This document shows, piece by piece, positions 12,131-23,102 of a stretch of DNA of 64,000 bases. The DNA is from Euptelea pleiosperma. Its lineage: Eukaryota; Streptophyta; Magnoliopsida; Ranunculales; Eupteleaceae. The stretch spans positions 10,843,259-10,907,258 of the forward strand of contig CM068553.1 in the NCBI GenBank assembly GCA_035048495.1, written 5' to 3'. Position 1 is the stretch's first letter. Each line of letters opens with the position of its first letter. The translations under genes were made by a program, and so were the position numbers. The notes below the pieces were generated by a model. That model worked only from the letters and a program-made list of their open reading frames with translations. It made no database searches and had not been told where the DNA came from.

Positions 12131-14858
12131 TGCCCCTCCTGTTTAAGTTAGGGTCACCCCCTTGACTATCAGTCAACATTGTTAAACCCTGTCAATATTG
12201 TTGTCTTAAAAAGTCCATTTTTTTTTTTAAGAATTTCAAGCTTCTAATTGTGTTGCATGAGATCCTCGTCATTTTATTTATACTTTTGTTTTTCAGATCT
12301 TTCTAGGGTTTCTCATTCTATTGCTTCAAGTTCAAATTTCTATATGAATTCAATCAAGGGTTTAATTTGGATAACAGTCAACAACGTTGACTAATGGTCA
12401 AGGAAGGTGACTATAATTTAAAAAGGTATAGGATGGTCTAACTAATTTAGGCAATTTTCTAAGGGTACTACTAAATGCCCTTTTTAAATTAACTATAAAG
12501 ATATTCCAAAAAACTCCTTACTTTTGTTATAAAATGATTAAAAGTTACTCTACTTATTAGTCAAACTAATGAAAATTGGCTTTTGTGCATACTTTAGTCA
12601 AAGGAAAAACTAGAAATTTGTCACTTTCATTTGCAAAGTAAAAAAAAAAAAAACCCTTTTAGTAAAACCAAACCTAATCATCCAAATAAACAGCTTCAGT
12701 GTTCTGAAACCCGGCCAGACAATGCGGGCCGGTTAAATCGGAAGAATGAAGACCCGTCTCCGAAAATGGTCTGGGTCAGCATCAACCCGGCCTTTCAATA
12801 CCAACTCGAATCGACTTTGGCGAACCGGCTAGTACACAGGATCCTATTTTTTGTAATTTTTAAAGTAATTTTACAATTTTATTCTTCCCCTAATGTAAAA
12901 TTGGATTGGTTGTTAGCTAGGGCATGGATTTCAATGAAGATGGCAAGCAAGAAAACAAGGAACACTGGTGATTGAAAGAAGGTTACATCAAGTAAGAACA
13001 AAACTGTACGAAGAAATATTTGCTGTAACAGGATATTATCAACATGATTTTGCTAAAGTTAGATGTTTTTATTGTGGGGAACATTTCAACTATTTTTGTC
13101 AACAATACTGTTTGTGTTTGTGGTTAAGTTAGTCCTTAATCCTATGTCAACTTGATTTAACTTACTTTCAATGACTATTGTCCAATGGGATAAGAGAAAA
13201 TTGATTTTTTATGTGGAGCATTTTTCGATGCGGAGCGTGTGGACCCAACCAGGTGCATGGGGGCATAGTTCTACCTGACTGGGTCCATAAGCCCACATCA
13301 AAAAAATTCTCTAGGAAACTTAGTTTCTTTGTGAATGTGAAGGAGGTGTTTTGTGGGAGAGGTTGAAGTCTAGCAGTAGCTGATGCTGTTTGGTAACGAG
13401 CTATAAGTTGCGCGCCCCTGAGGATATATATATAACCATACCTTCTAGTCTTTTGGGAGTTACTGATGTGGAACATGTAGCAGAGGAGTTTATGGAGCGT
13501 TTGGACCGTCAAAAGTCCAAGTGATGCTAAAAATGACATAACGGGCATTAATATTAAAGATGTACTAAAAAGACGTAATAGGCATTAATTAAATTATTTT
13601 TATAGTCGGTATTGCGCGGGGCGAAACTTTTCTGAAAGGAAATGATCAAATCTTCAATAATTATCAACATTGCTCAAGACATGCGCATGATTTTGACTAA
13701 ATTCCATCGTTTAGTGGGTCAAAACAACAATTTTATTATTTTAAGAGAATTTTATTTTAACAATAACTCGAATTGTAGAAATTAAAATCACTCTTTGTCA
13801 ATTCTGATGTGTTTCTAAGATCTACTATTATCTATTTCTAGTCTTAGTAAGAATTTTTATTTTTAGTAATTTTTTCTATTTTAGCGATTTTAGACTTTTA
13901 CTAGGTTTTTATTGTTTTAATGATTTACCTTATTTAAAGTGGGTTGTAGTTGAACGAAAGAATTAATGAAGTTTATTGTTTTAGCATTCTGTTACGTTTC
14001 TCCATGTGGATTTAAGGTTTCTATTTGGTTGAATACGTTTTTCTTCCTAATTCACTTTCGTGATTAACTTACGGGGTTTTGTCGAAAAAGCATTCAACGC
14101 ACATGTAAGATGAACATGTAACTTATAAGCCAAGCCAAATGCGATTTATATAACTGCATTATAGACTTGCTCGTGCAACTTAAACTCACTACCCAAACAC
14201 CCCCTTGGTAGTAGCATAAATTGTATACTGACCTGAACAATGTTATATTGTTTAGTTGGTGAAATTTTTGTACAATGGCTCATTCATTAGTAGCCTGACA
14301 ACTGGATGATTTTTGAATCAATGAGCCTAGACATGGCTTTTATGTTGGAAAAAAAAAATTGATATTCAGGTGAAACATCAAAAACGATGTTCCCCTTCTT
14401 AAAGAAACCACCACCTATGCATTTAGAGTAGGACCCACACGATGTTTACGGAGATAAATGGTGGTTCCGTTTTTTGACATTATCCGAAACTAAAAAATAG
14501 TAGTATTTGCTAGAAACAATATAATGGAGGCAGTCAATCAATCTATGGATTGATCCTAAATCTGATTCAAATCCAATATAACACTTATGGGTACATAAGA
14601 AATGTATCGAATTGATTGAATCGATTCTTTTTAACGATCAGATCCGTTCGAAAACTTTGAATGCAGAATTCAAAGATTCCCCCAACCCTGCCAAGATAAG
14701 AATGGGACCGAATCCAAGACTCCATCCTAGGTCTGTGGGTACAACCCCCAGAGCCTGACCAACTCAGCTGTTGGACACTTCTTAATCACAACCTAGGTTC
14801 CCTCTCAATATAATCATGCTACAAGATTCTTGAACACTAATTCATACTGTGTAGTTTT
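12131..14858. other. gene-free intergenic stretch
   Basis: Two reading frames of 114 codons (12631-12975, plus) and 126 codons (13168-13548, minus) are present. Both have low-complexity, repeat-like composition and no family motif. No gene is called. Confidence 0.45.
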
Positions 14859-14880
14859 TTATTTATTTATTTATTTATTT
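14859..14880. repeat. (ATTT)n microsatellite
   Basis: Five successive ATTT units after a short T run. Confidence 0.9.
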
Positions 14881-16284
14881 TACTGAATTGCCAATCCCGA
14901 GGCGGATAAAGGGGAGAATTATGTCAGCTCGGTGTGAAAATCATGTCAATCTCTTCACATGAATCTAAATTTAGTAATTATTAGATTCATAAATGTTGTT
15001 ATCTTCCATAGCGGTGGTAAAGGGAGTCACTTTTTTTCTGGATAAAGCGTTCAAAATTCTTCTCTGGATGGGCACCCGTATCTCTTTTTCGTGTTGGGAT
15101 AAGATGGGAGGGTTGTGGTTGGATCCTCTTCATGTTTTAATGTAATTGTAAATAAGCCCTGCACCACCAACCCTTATGGGCCCCTGAATTATTTTGATTC
15201 ATTGCAGATAACCGCCTATGTGGGGGAGAAGTAATCCAGTACGATTACAGGCCCTGTATTATGGACTCATGTTCCATGCAAGACAGAAGCAGTACGTACA
15301 TTTCAGCTTAATAAGGGCCCAAATGAATCATACAGGAGCCCGTATTGTGATCATCATCCAGGATCATTGAACAAAAGAGTTCTGTAAAAATGGAAGGGCC
15401 TTCATATTTTTTCGGGTACTTAATCCAACGGCTAGAAATTATCGAAATTATCTATCAAGCTGATTTTTGATCTGTATATCCACCAAGGGATGAGCTTAGT
15501 GGGCCCAAAAAAATGCACTAAGTAGGGCCACGAGAGTCCTCTGTATCTAAAAATAATCTCAAATTATGTGGTCTTTCTAGCTCTTGGCTTCCTGGTCAAG
15601 GTTTGGTTTCTCGATAAACAAGAGCATGAAAAGGTGAACCAAGTTGAAAAAGATCTTCCCACATATCACCATCAAAACTGAGCTAAAGCTATCTTCATAG
15701 ATTTCTCCCACCTACCATGCAAGCCAAGACCCCACCTTTTTTCTAAGTCTGGTTTTGTTTTTGGGAGACTTTTTGTTTTTGCACTTAAAGGTATCCATAT
15801 ATATCAGAAAGATGCGTAGGTACTATAGCCCCCCATTACGTTCCTCACTGTTCATCCTTTGCCACCATTTACACGAAGTTAGGGTTTGAAAGAGAGGACG
15901 ACGACGCTCAAGTTCTTCGTGATCATTAAATTTATTACCCCCCTTTTTCTTTTTCTTTTTTCATGCCAACCAGAAAAGGGATATTGATTTTGTCTTTTGA
16001 CAATCAAATCTTTCTCTATCTATCTCTATCTCTTTCTCTCTCTCTCACACACATGTAATAGTAGCGTTCCTTGTTCGCATGTGAATGATTGTATGGCGTT
16101 TTTGGAAAAGATGGCAAATAGGAAAGTTTAAACTAGAAGAGCTGTTTTGAAAACATTAGCGAAATAGGTACAGTTTTGAAAATTTAGCAACTAAAGGGCG
16201 GTTCTAGAAGATTAATTTGGAGGGGCAATTTTGACGAATGATAATGGAAAATTAACGGCAAAAAAAATATTTTTATACATTCAC
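14881..16284. other. gene-free intergenic stretch
   Basis: A half copy of the fold-back family lies near 15425-15540, and CT-rich simple sequence near 16010-16050. No coding exon or RNA gene is seen. Confidence 0.45.
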
Positions 16285-16522
16285 GAATAAGGGCCGTTAT
16301 ATCTTTTATGACAGTTTTATAACGGCTTTAAAAATTTGAAATTCAAAATTCGATTAATAATTATATTAGAATAATAGAAAAAAGAGAATATAACAGATTT
16401 TATTTTAACATGATAAAGGCCATTATTGTAATATAGATGCTGTTATAACAGGATAGTGTTAAATCGAAAATAACGTAATGGGGTCAGAGTGTTACTGTTA
16501 TAATGGCTGTTTTTTAAACCAT
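16285..16522. repeat. palindrome-dense repeat (GTTATAACGG type), copy 2
   Basis: Repeated GCCGTTAT, TTATAACGGC and TGTTATAACAG motifs in an AT-rich body; ends TTTTTTAAACCATGC like the copy at 10686-10985. Confidence 0.55.
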
Positions 16523-16754
16523 GCTCCATGTTTTTCTTCACTTTAAACCAACCTTATAAAATTAAAAGACCATTTTAGGGGCTTCTTAAGAACCTTGGAG
16601 AGAAGGTGAAAAGTTGAAGTTGCCCGTGTCATTTTAGAGATTTCCTTGATGTATCTTAGAGCGAAAAAAAGAGCGGAGGCAGCCGATGTGAAAAATTCTT
16701 TGATCCGCACATGAAACGGAGTTACGGAGGTGGATAAACCAAAAGTAAGCAACA

Positions 16755-16970
16755 CTAAGGGTTGGGCGCAAATGGCTAGGACTATGCCTCAAGAAGCGTA
16801 GGATCCTGAGTTTGAATCCCCTCCTCTCAAGGCCAGCCACCACCTGGGCTTGCCTAGTCGTTTAAATGATGCGGAGTGGGTGATGGCCTTACCCATGTCT
16901 ACGGGGACTTAGTCGGGTGCTCTAAGAGGTTTGGATACCCCGTGATACCAAAAATAAAAAAATCAAAATA
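16755..16970 (+). mobile_element. tRNA-derived SINE with target-site duplications
   Basis: The 5' part has an A-box-like AATGGCTAGGACTATG and a B-box-like GAGTTTGAATCCC at 16808-16820, about 35 bp apart as in pol III promoters. The 3' part ends GGTGCTCTAAGAGG, then an A-rich tail. Flanks CAAAAGTAAGCAACA (16740-16754) and CAAAAGAAGCAACA (16971-16984) form a target-site duplication with one indel. A reverse-oriented tail of the same family lies at 45061-45115. Confidence 0.75.
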
Positions 16971-17114
16971 CAAAAGAAGCAACATGGCTCCAATTAAGAA
17001 GGAAGCTAGGAGCTTTTTTCTATTCTTTAATTTACTTGTGCTTTTATTTTTTAACTCAACATAAACTCCTTCCGGCCACCATCAAAAGTGGGTTTACATA
17101 AAAGCCTTAGCTCT

Positions 17115-17335
17115 GTAGCTCAAGGATGAAAGTCTCAGGATCGGTGGGCTCCGATCCCAATCCAGATCGGTCCATTCCAGAACATGATCGGCCATCTCGC
17201 CCTGAGATGGTGTGAAAATCCTTTGAAAAACAGAGACCTCGGGTGAGACAGAGTATGGTTTGGATTGGATCGGTGGGCTCCTATCCCGATCCAGATCGAT
17301 GGATCCAGACCAGGATCGCTAGACTTTGAACCATG
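17115..17335. repeat. palindrome-dense repeat built from GATCGG motifs
   Basis: Two related halves contain GATCGGTGGGCTCC.ATCCC and GATCCAGATCG; the segment ends TTTGAACCATGGT. Its body differs from the CGTTATAACG class, but the terminal motif is shared. Non-coding. Confidence 0.5.
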
Positions 17336-17734
17336 GTGTAGCTAACAATATGAACCCTTCATTTATATAAATTTTTTTTTTACACAAATACTATTTTTTA
17401 ATTAAAAGGACCAAAATGCCCTCCTCTATTCCTCTTGTGCAAGTACCTAAGTATTTTCCTTTTAGTCAACAATTACCTAACAAGCTCAAGGTCTAAGTTT
17501 TCTTTAACTAGCTTGAGGACCACTATATCATTGACTTATTGCTACAACTCTGACTCGTAATAATTGGTAGATACAAGAAAATCCATTCTGAAACCCTAAA
17601 ACATGGAACCAAAAAATGGAGAAAAAAATCTGGATTAATTAGATTTTTTTTTTTTTGTGTGTTTGTGTGTGTTTTTGTAATTAGCATTGATTTAAAAGGA
17701 AAGAAAGATACACCGAGCCAAAAAAAAACCCTAA

Positions 17735-18019
17735 GGCCGTGTTTGATTGCACAGAAAATTTTTCCGAGAAAATGCATTTGGGATATGCCTTAAATGGCTG
17801 ATTGATTGCAAGTGAACACATATTTCAATCATGTGAGAAAATAAAGGTCTATTTTCTGGTGGAAATGAATTCTCACCCATCCGGATGGGAAATGAATTCC
17901 GGGCTTAGTAGGAAAATTATCCAGATTTAAATGGCTTCTTAGGAAAAATTATACTGGCTATCTAACAATGGACAGTTGTAGGAAACCACAATTTTCTCAC
18001 TTGGTAATCAAACACGGCC
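17735..18019. mobile_element. PIF/Harbinger-type (Tourist-like) MITE
   Basis: The ends are perfect 14-bp inverted repeats (GGCCGTGTTTGATT at the left, AATCAAACACGGCC at the right) with weaker pairing further in. A TAA target duplication flanks the element (17732-17734 and 18020-18022). Length 285 bp with no ORF. The TWA target and GGCCGTGTTTG ends are those of Tourist-like MITEs mobilised by PIF/Harbinger transposases. Confidence 0.85.
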
Positions 18020-18254
18020 TAAGTGGGATGTCACTAGTCAGAATGGTGGATCCGCAACCCACTGAAGGGGCAAAAACCAAAATTTTGCCACTGCGGCAAT
18101 AGTATGAGCGACCATATTACAGATTCATTGCACAAAACAAAAGTCAATAGTATCAAAGAAAGAAAGAATGAGGATATCCCCACTCATAGCTGAGGAGAAC
18201 CGGCCAACATTAGAAGTTGCCGTTGCAAGAGCTTCCACCAACCCTTTTGCATCC

Positions 18255-18640
18255 AATTCAAGTACTAGCTTATTCACTTTGAAAATGCTGAATTTTTTTT
18301 TTTTAAATCACTTTTTTAAAGCCCAATAAGCTCCCAAACCCTTAAAAGTCGAAGCCATTTCTGAACGACTTCTGCTAATTACTTTTGTGTGAAGCCGCTT
18401 TCTTAAAAAAAATTATTTATAATTTTATGCAAATTTTTTTTTTCTTTTAATAATACCTTTGCTTTTACCACCAAAGAACATTTTTTTTACCAAACACAAT
18501 TAAAGGGCTTTTCAAGAAAAGAAACACTTTTTTTTTGTATGGTTACCAATAAACGGACAAAGCAACTTAACTCAAGCACTTTACATATGGGTGTTATTGG
18601 ATAAGCACTAAAGATAAGCTTTAATTACGCACTCCAAGGG
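18255..18640. mobile_element. diverged relative of the 11590-12130 MITE
   Basis: Shares ordered blocks with the element at 11590: TTTTTTACC(A/G)AACA, a GGCTTTTCAAGAAA-like block, GCAACTTAACTCAAGCACTTTAC, then GGATAAGCACTAAAG and TAAGCTTTAA. It lacks the rRNA fragment. The left end is poorly defined. Confidence 0.45.
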
Positions 18641-19004
18641 TTGTTTCAATGGGGACATCATGCCCATATCAAGGAGGGACATGTTTTAATCTTTTACGGA
18701 TGAAATAAAAGGTATTTTTGTCATCTTCCGGAGAATGAAGGGTCTAGATTTGCTAGGAGATATCAATGGCAAATATTAGCCCAAGAGCTTATGATTTTAG
18801 TATAAAAGACAAATAGTTGGTCATGCATGGCATCATCAACAGATGTAGGGTCACCATTCAATGGTTCCATTAAAAGACATTGTAGCTCGCGAATCATTCG
18901 AATTCAATACCATATGCTCCACATTACACGTGGAATAATAAATAGAACCGTTGCATAATCTTAACAACCGATATAACTATATCTGATTTTTGGTATGGGA
19001 TGTT

Positions 19005-19225
19005 GGAGTAGGGGCGTCTACGGGTCGGATATCAAGGCACCCAGAACCGGAACGAACCTATTATGATCGGGTACAACGGTTTCGGCTACTATATATAGTT
19101 CCCGTTATTAATCAAGAAGACCCACTCCGCATTAACGCTAATATATGTGTCGGTTCTAGGTCTTTTTTGGTTTCGGTTCTGAAATAGCTAGTTCCAGTAC
19201 TGAAAAAACCGGGACCGGTTCCTAT
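19005..19225. repeat. short-motif repeat rich in GGTTC/CCGGAAC
   Basis: Recurring CGGTTCTAGG, CGGTTCTGAA, GGGACCGGTTCC and AACCGGAACG motifs in both orientations. Non-coding, resembling a diverged non-autonomous element. Confidence 0.35.
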
Positions 19226-19324
19226 TGGACGAATTGAATGTTGCACCTTGCCTCATGCATGTATGCCACTATACAAATATGTTGTTTATATTGGGTTTAA
19301 CCAATATATACAGGTGTTTTCAAG

Positions 19325-19430
19325 TAGGCAAGTGGGTTAGTGGGTGGGTGGAGGGTTTTGAACCCAGGTCGTTGTGTTAACACTCAACAAACCATACCAA
19401 CTTAGCAAGCTGGCACTTTCAACCACCAAG
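19325..19430 (-). repeat. tRNA-like (SINE head) sequence
   Basis: Read on the minus strand, TTGCTAAGTTGG resembles an A box and CTGGGTTCAAAACCC a B box, about 33 bp apart. No cloverleaf with a clean acceptor stem is evident, so a SINE head or tRNA pseudogene is more likely than a working tRNA. Confidence 0.4.
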
Positions 19431-19439
19431 GTCCGTGTA

Positions 19440-19640
19440 ACATACACTTAAGGTTACCGTTATGTCTGTTATATTTTTTAAATAACTTTGATAATGGTAA
19501 AATAAATTATTTTTTCCAAAATTAATCACTCGTTATAATGGTAGCCCATTTTTTCGGCCATGAGAGTTTTTTTTTTTTTTTTTAAATTTGGATGTAACAG
19601 GGTCGTGGTGTTACCATCATAACGACTGTTACAACGTTTA
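19440..19640. repeat. palindrome-dense repeat, copy 3
   Basis: Contains GTTACCGTTATG, CGTTATAATGG and CATCATAACGACTGTTACAACG around a T run. More diverged than the other copies. Confidence 0.4.
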
Positions 19641-21900
19641 TTTTTTTACATAATGCCATCAATTTCAAGATGATAAAAGTTCACGGGTGTTGATGCTATA
19701 GTTAAACACTAATTAATTATGACATATTAATGTTTGGTGGGGCGAAAAAAAGGAAAAAGAAAAAGGAATACTGACAAGGCGAAACATCTGATGACACCTT
19801 TAAGGGTCTCGTGCGTTATAATAGTAGAGATCGATACTTATAGCGGTAACTTGTCTACATCATATAAACCCGCGTGTTATGATCTTAAGCACTCAAAAAA
19901 TACACTTTTTTTTTTTTTAATCTAGTTTTGTTATTTTTGTCCATACAGAAAATCTCGAAACTGGTTGGATAATACGCTGATCTTGATCACAGGAATCTTT
20001 TAGATGGGTCCCATTGAATTCCACGCATCGTAAGCCAAAAATATACAATGCCGGCATTTGGCATGCATAGTAACAAGGAAATCTAGTCTGCATACGTTTG
20101 CAGATTTATAAGTATGCAAACATTGTATCCATTGTTGAATGCTCATTGAAAAATATGTTTTTAATTTAGGGTCAGGCTCAAGAGGCCCCCTTTTTCTGCC
20201 CCTTCTTGGGGGTCGTGTTCTCGGCCGTAGATTCCACGAATCCAACCGTGGTTGACAGCACTGCAAAAAAGTGATATCAACCATCACGGCCCAGAACATG
20301 GACTCCTGAGAGGACCCAGCAAAAAGGGAGCTCCTGAGGCCTATTTTTTTTTTTTTTTAAATATTGAAATAACACGTATTTCAATGGACATCCAACAGTG
20401 CTGACATCGTTTGCAGACCAGATTTGTCCCATACTAACCAAGCATCTGTACGTGTTCGAGCCGTGTTAAGAGGTTTCCTATGGACCGGACACCTTTGTAT
20501 AGTCCTTAGGGATCTGCTAAAAAAAACCCAAATAAATGAGAATAGCCGAGTTCAATCCAGGTCCAATTATTCTAGCTTATCTTTAGTAACGGGGGTGGGG
20601 TTCATTTTTTAGCCCCACTTTTTCAGGTTTTGTCTTTAAAATGGGACCAGAGTTGGCTTTTTGAAAAGTGAAATGACAGCATCGTCCTTAGGTTGATACT
20701 GTAGCATAAACTATTGGATGTTCTTTGAAATTTGTGTTGTGTTTTTTTCGGTAGTTTTTGGGATTTGTGTGATGGGAATCTCAATGACCATTAGTGGTCT
20801 GGAGTCTGGACCTCGGATTAAGACGACACTGTTATCACATGGAACCAGGCTAGGACTAGAAAGGGCCCAGAACGAAACCCCTCGTTTCAAATTAGGACCA
20901 CCAAGCGTGTGAGGTGGTATACGTGATGTTGTGCACGCGTGTGAACCGCGTTTACAAAGGAATGGGGCCACCCACAGACCCACTGATGATTATAGTATAT
21001 GTGGGACCCATGTTAAAACTAAATCCTATGTCCCACATTCGCTGAAGTGTCACGCGCTGTTCGTGTGAATTCGAAAGCAGCTTTGCTTAACGTGGGCCCG
21101 CCATCGCTCTCTATCTCAGCTGTTCGATGGTTACACTCCCTTCATCATTAGCGGCCCCGCAATTTACTCCGCGATTACGCTCACTACTCCAATCCCTCTC
21201 AAGTGTTTCATTTCCACTTGTCCTTTGTTTTTATTTTGGAAAATACATACGTGGTTCCAGATCTATCTTACTTATAATACTACACATTTACAACATACAA
21301 TCCCACATGTTCTTATCAGGATCGTCCAATAAGTGATCTCCAAGCAATTCTCAGACCGTTAAGATCATCCAGTCCGACTGATTTTTTATCTAGAAATTCC
21401 TTGATGGTTTCTTTGAATATCGACGGTCCAGATTTAAGTACATTTCGTAGCATGAGAGTTGAAAAGTCATAAATGCCCTTATTCTTTCTTAAGGTTACTC
21501 TTTTACGAAAGGACGTCGTGATTCGTGCATGGGGCCCACTTTCTTGTCAGCGTAAAAAGAAAAGGGTGTTTTGGGAATTAAGATGGAAAGCAGAAATTCT
21601 CATTTCTTAGGACTTGTGCAAAGCTTTAAAGTTTTAAACCCCACCAATAATTCCGCTTGAGAGAATCATAAAAAGCTAATATTTCGGTGAATTTGCGAAA
21701 ACCGATAAAGTTTTGATTAGTTTTTTAATTATTAATTTAAATTCATCCCCAAAATACCCTTCCATCACATCTCCCGCTCGAGAGAAACAAAAAGTTTATC
21801 ATCAGATGACGACGACGATTATGATGCTCTTACTCTGACGCATGGACCCCACCTGACAGCTAGACCTTTAAGAATCTATCTGTCCTCCAATACCCGGATA
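19641..21900. other. intergenic stretch upstream of the EXORDIUM-like gene
   Basis: Reading frames of up to 99 codons are present but none shows a family motif. A GGGTCAGGCTCAAGAGG motif near 20170 resembles the inverted-repeat element at 59847-60214. A fold-back-family half copy lies near 21330-21430. No other gene is seen. Confidence 0.4.
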
Positions 21901-21929
21901 TCAATGGCTTGGCGCGCTTCTTCCTTCTC

Positions 21930-21938
21930 TATATATAA
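21930..21938 (+). promoter_or_regulatory. TATA box of the EXORDIUM-like gene
   Basis: TATATATAA lies about 60 bp upstream of the ATG at 21997, in a CT-rich context. With usual spacing, transcription would start near 21965, leaving a 5' UTR of about 30 nt. Confidence 0.65.
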
Positions 21939-21996
21939 CGCCTGTTTATAGCCAACTTAACAAACACCACATCTCTACCCCAACCAGACATCTAAC

Positions 21997-23046
21997 ATGC
22001 GCCAGGGGTGTGTCGGCCGTTACCCGGCGCTACCGGTTCCGGTGCTGCTCGGTTTGACCATCTCTTGTCTCCTCTTCTTCATCAGTCCAGTCATTGGGTC
22101 AAGCCCATGGCCTCATCACAAAGTCAGCAACACTACTGATCTCAACTTCGGAAGCTCCAAGAAATATGAGGGCTCATCTGAGTTCGTCCACCTCAGGTAC
22201 CACATGGGTCCTGTCCTCACTTCCAACATCACCGTTCATACAATTTGGTACGGTACGTGGAAGAAATCCCAGAAACGAATCATTCGAGGCTTCCTAGGCT
22301 CGATCTCCGCCGTCGATACGAAAGCTCCATCTGTCGCCGGATGGTGGAAGACCGTACAACTGTACACGGACCAAACAGGTGCAAATATCTCACGGAACTT
22401 GCTTCTAGGGCAAGAGAAGAACGACCGGTTCTACTCACACGGCAAGTTGCTCACTCGCCTCTCTATCCAGTCGGTGATAAAAAGCGCCGTGACGGCTACT
22501 ACGCGCCCCCTTCCTATAAACCCTAAGAGCGGATTGTACCTCCTCCTCACATCGGACGACGTACTCGTGCAGGACTTCTGTGGCCAGGTTTGTGGATTCC
22601 ACTACTTCACTTTCCCTTCCATAGTGGGGTACACGCTACCGTACGCTTGGGTGGGCAACTCAGCCAAACAATGCCCTGGTGCGTGCGCATACCCGTTTGC
22701 CGTACCTGCTTATATACCGGGATTAAAACCGGTCATATCACCCAATGGTGATATAGGGGTCGACGGTATGATCAGCGTTATCGCACACGAGATTGCTGAG
22801 CTAGCGACGAACCCTTTAGTGAATGCGTGGTACGCAGGACAGGATCCTAGTTTCCCAACTGAAATCGCTGATCTTTGTGAGGGAATCTACGGAACTGGTG
22901 GTGGTGGGTCCTATACAGGGCAACTCATGAAGGGTAAAGATGGTGCCACGTATAATATGAATGGGCTCAGACGGAGGTTCTTGGTTCAGTGGGTTTGGAA
23001 TCCTATAGTAAATTACTGTTCTGGCCCTAATGCACTTGATCAATGA
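21997..23046 (+). CDS. EXORDIUM-like secreted protein (phosphate-induced protein 1 family)
   Basis: Complete 349-codon intronless gene. Family members are apoplastic proteins linked to brassinosteroid- and carbon-dependent growth; their biochemical activity is unknown. Residues 1-35 look like a signal peptide (basic start, hydrophobic LLGLTISCLLFFI, then GSS). The mature part has the family hallmarks in order: YHMGPVLTSNITVHTIWYG (68-86), VAGWWKTVQLYTDQTG (113-128), SGLYLLLTSDDV (178-189), FCGQVCGFHYF (194-204), YAWVGNSAKQCPGACAYPF (216-234), DGMISVIAHEIAELATNP (256-273), EIADLCEGIYGTGGGG (289-304) and a C-terminal FLVQWVWNPIVNYCSGPNAL. The overall pattern seems nearest EXL5/6/7-type proteins, but the paralog is not assigned. 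The start is the first ATG after the TATA box. The stop is doubled (TGATAA). No intact neighbour suggests a pathway. Confidence 0.93.
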   Translation: MRQGCVGRYPALPVPVLLGLTISCLLFFISPVIGSSPWPHHKVSNTTDLNFGSSKKYEGSSEFVHLRYHMGPVLTSNITVHTIWYGTWKKSQKRIIRGFLGSISAVDTKAPSVAGWWKTVQLYTDQTGANISRNLLLGQEKNDRFYSHGKLLTRLSIQSVIKSAVTATTRPLPINPKSGLYLLLTSDDVLVQDFCGQVCGFHYFTFPSIVGYTLPYAWVGNSAKQCPGACAYPFAVPAYIPGLKPVISPNGDIGVDGMISVIAHEIAELATNPLVNAWYAGQDPSFPTEIADLCEGIYGTGGGGSYTGQLMKGKDGATYNMNGLRRRFLVQWVWNPIVNYCSGPNALDQ

Positions 23047-23057
23047 TAATATTCCGA

Positions 23058-23102
23058 AAAAAAAAAAAAAACAATTTGTTTTTTTTTTTTTTTTTTTTTT
23101 TA
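23058..23102. repeat. poly(A)-poly(T) hairpin just after the EXORDIUM-like stop
   Basis: About 15 A residues, a short spacer, then about 24 T residues lie just 3' of the coding region. Another T run is at about 23299-23323. These are homopolymer tracts; transcript termination cannot be inferred from them. Confidence 0.6.

Noticed and set aside
12631..12975. 114-codon plus-strand ORF starting with a Lys run
   Set aside because: Opens in a poly(A) tract and shows no domain.
13168..13548. 126-codon minus-strand ORF
   Set aside because: No family motif and repeat-like composition; nothing around it supports a gene.
14690..14800. Possible tRNA-like head on the minus strand (CTGAGTTGGTCA ... GGATTCGGTCCCA)
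   Set aside because: The B-box match is weak and there is no cloverleaf, tail or duplication.
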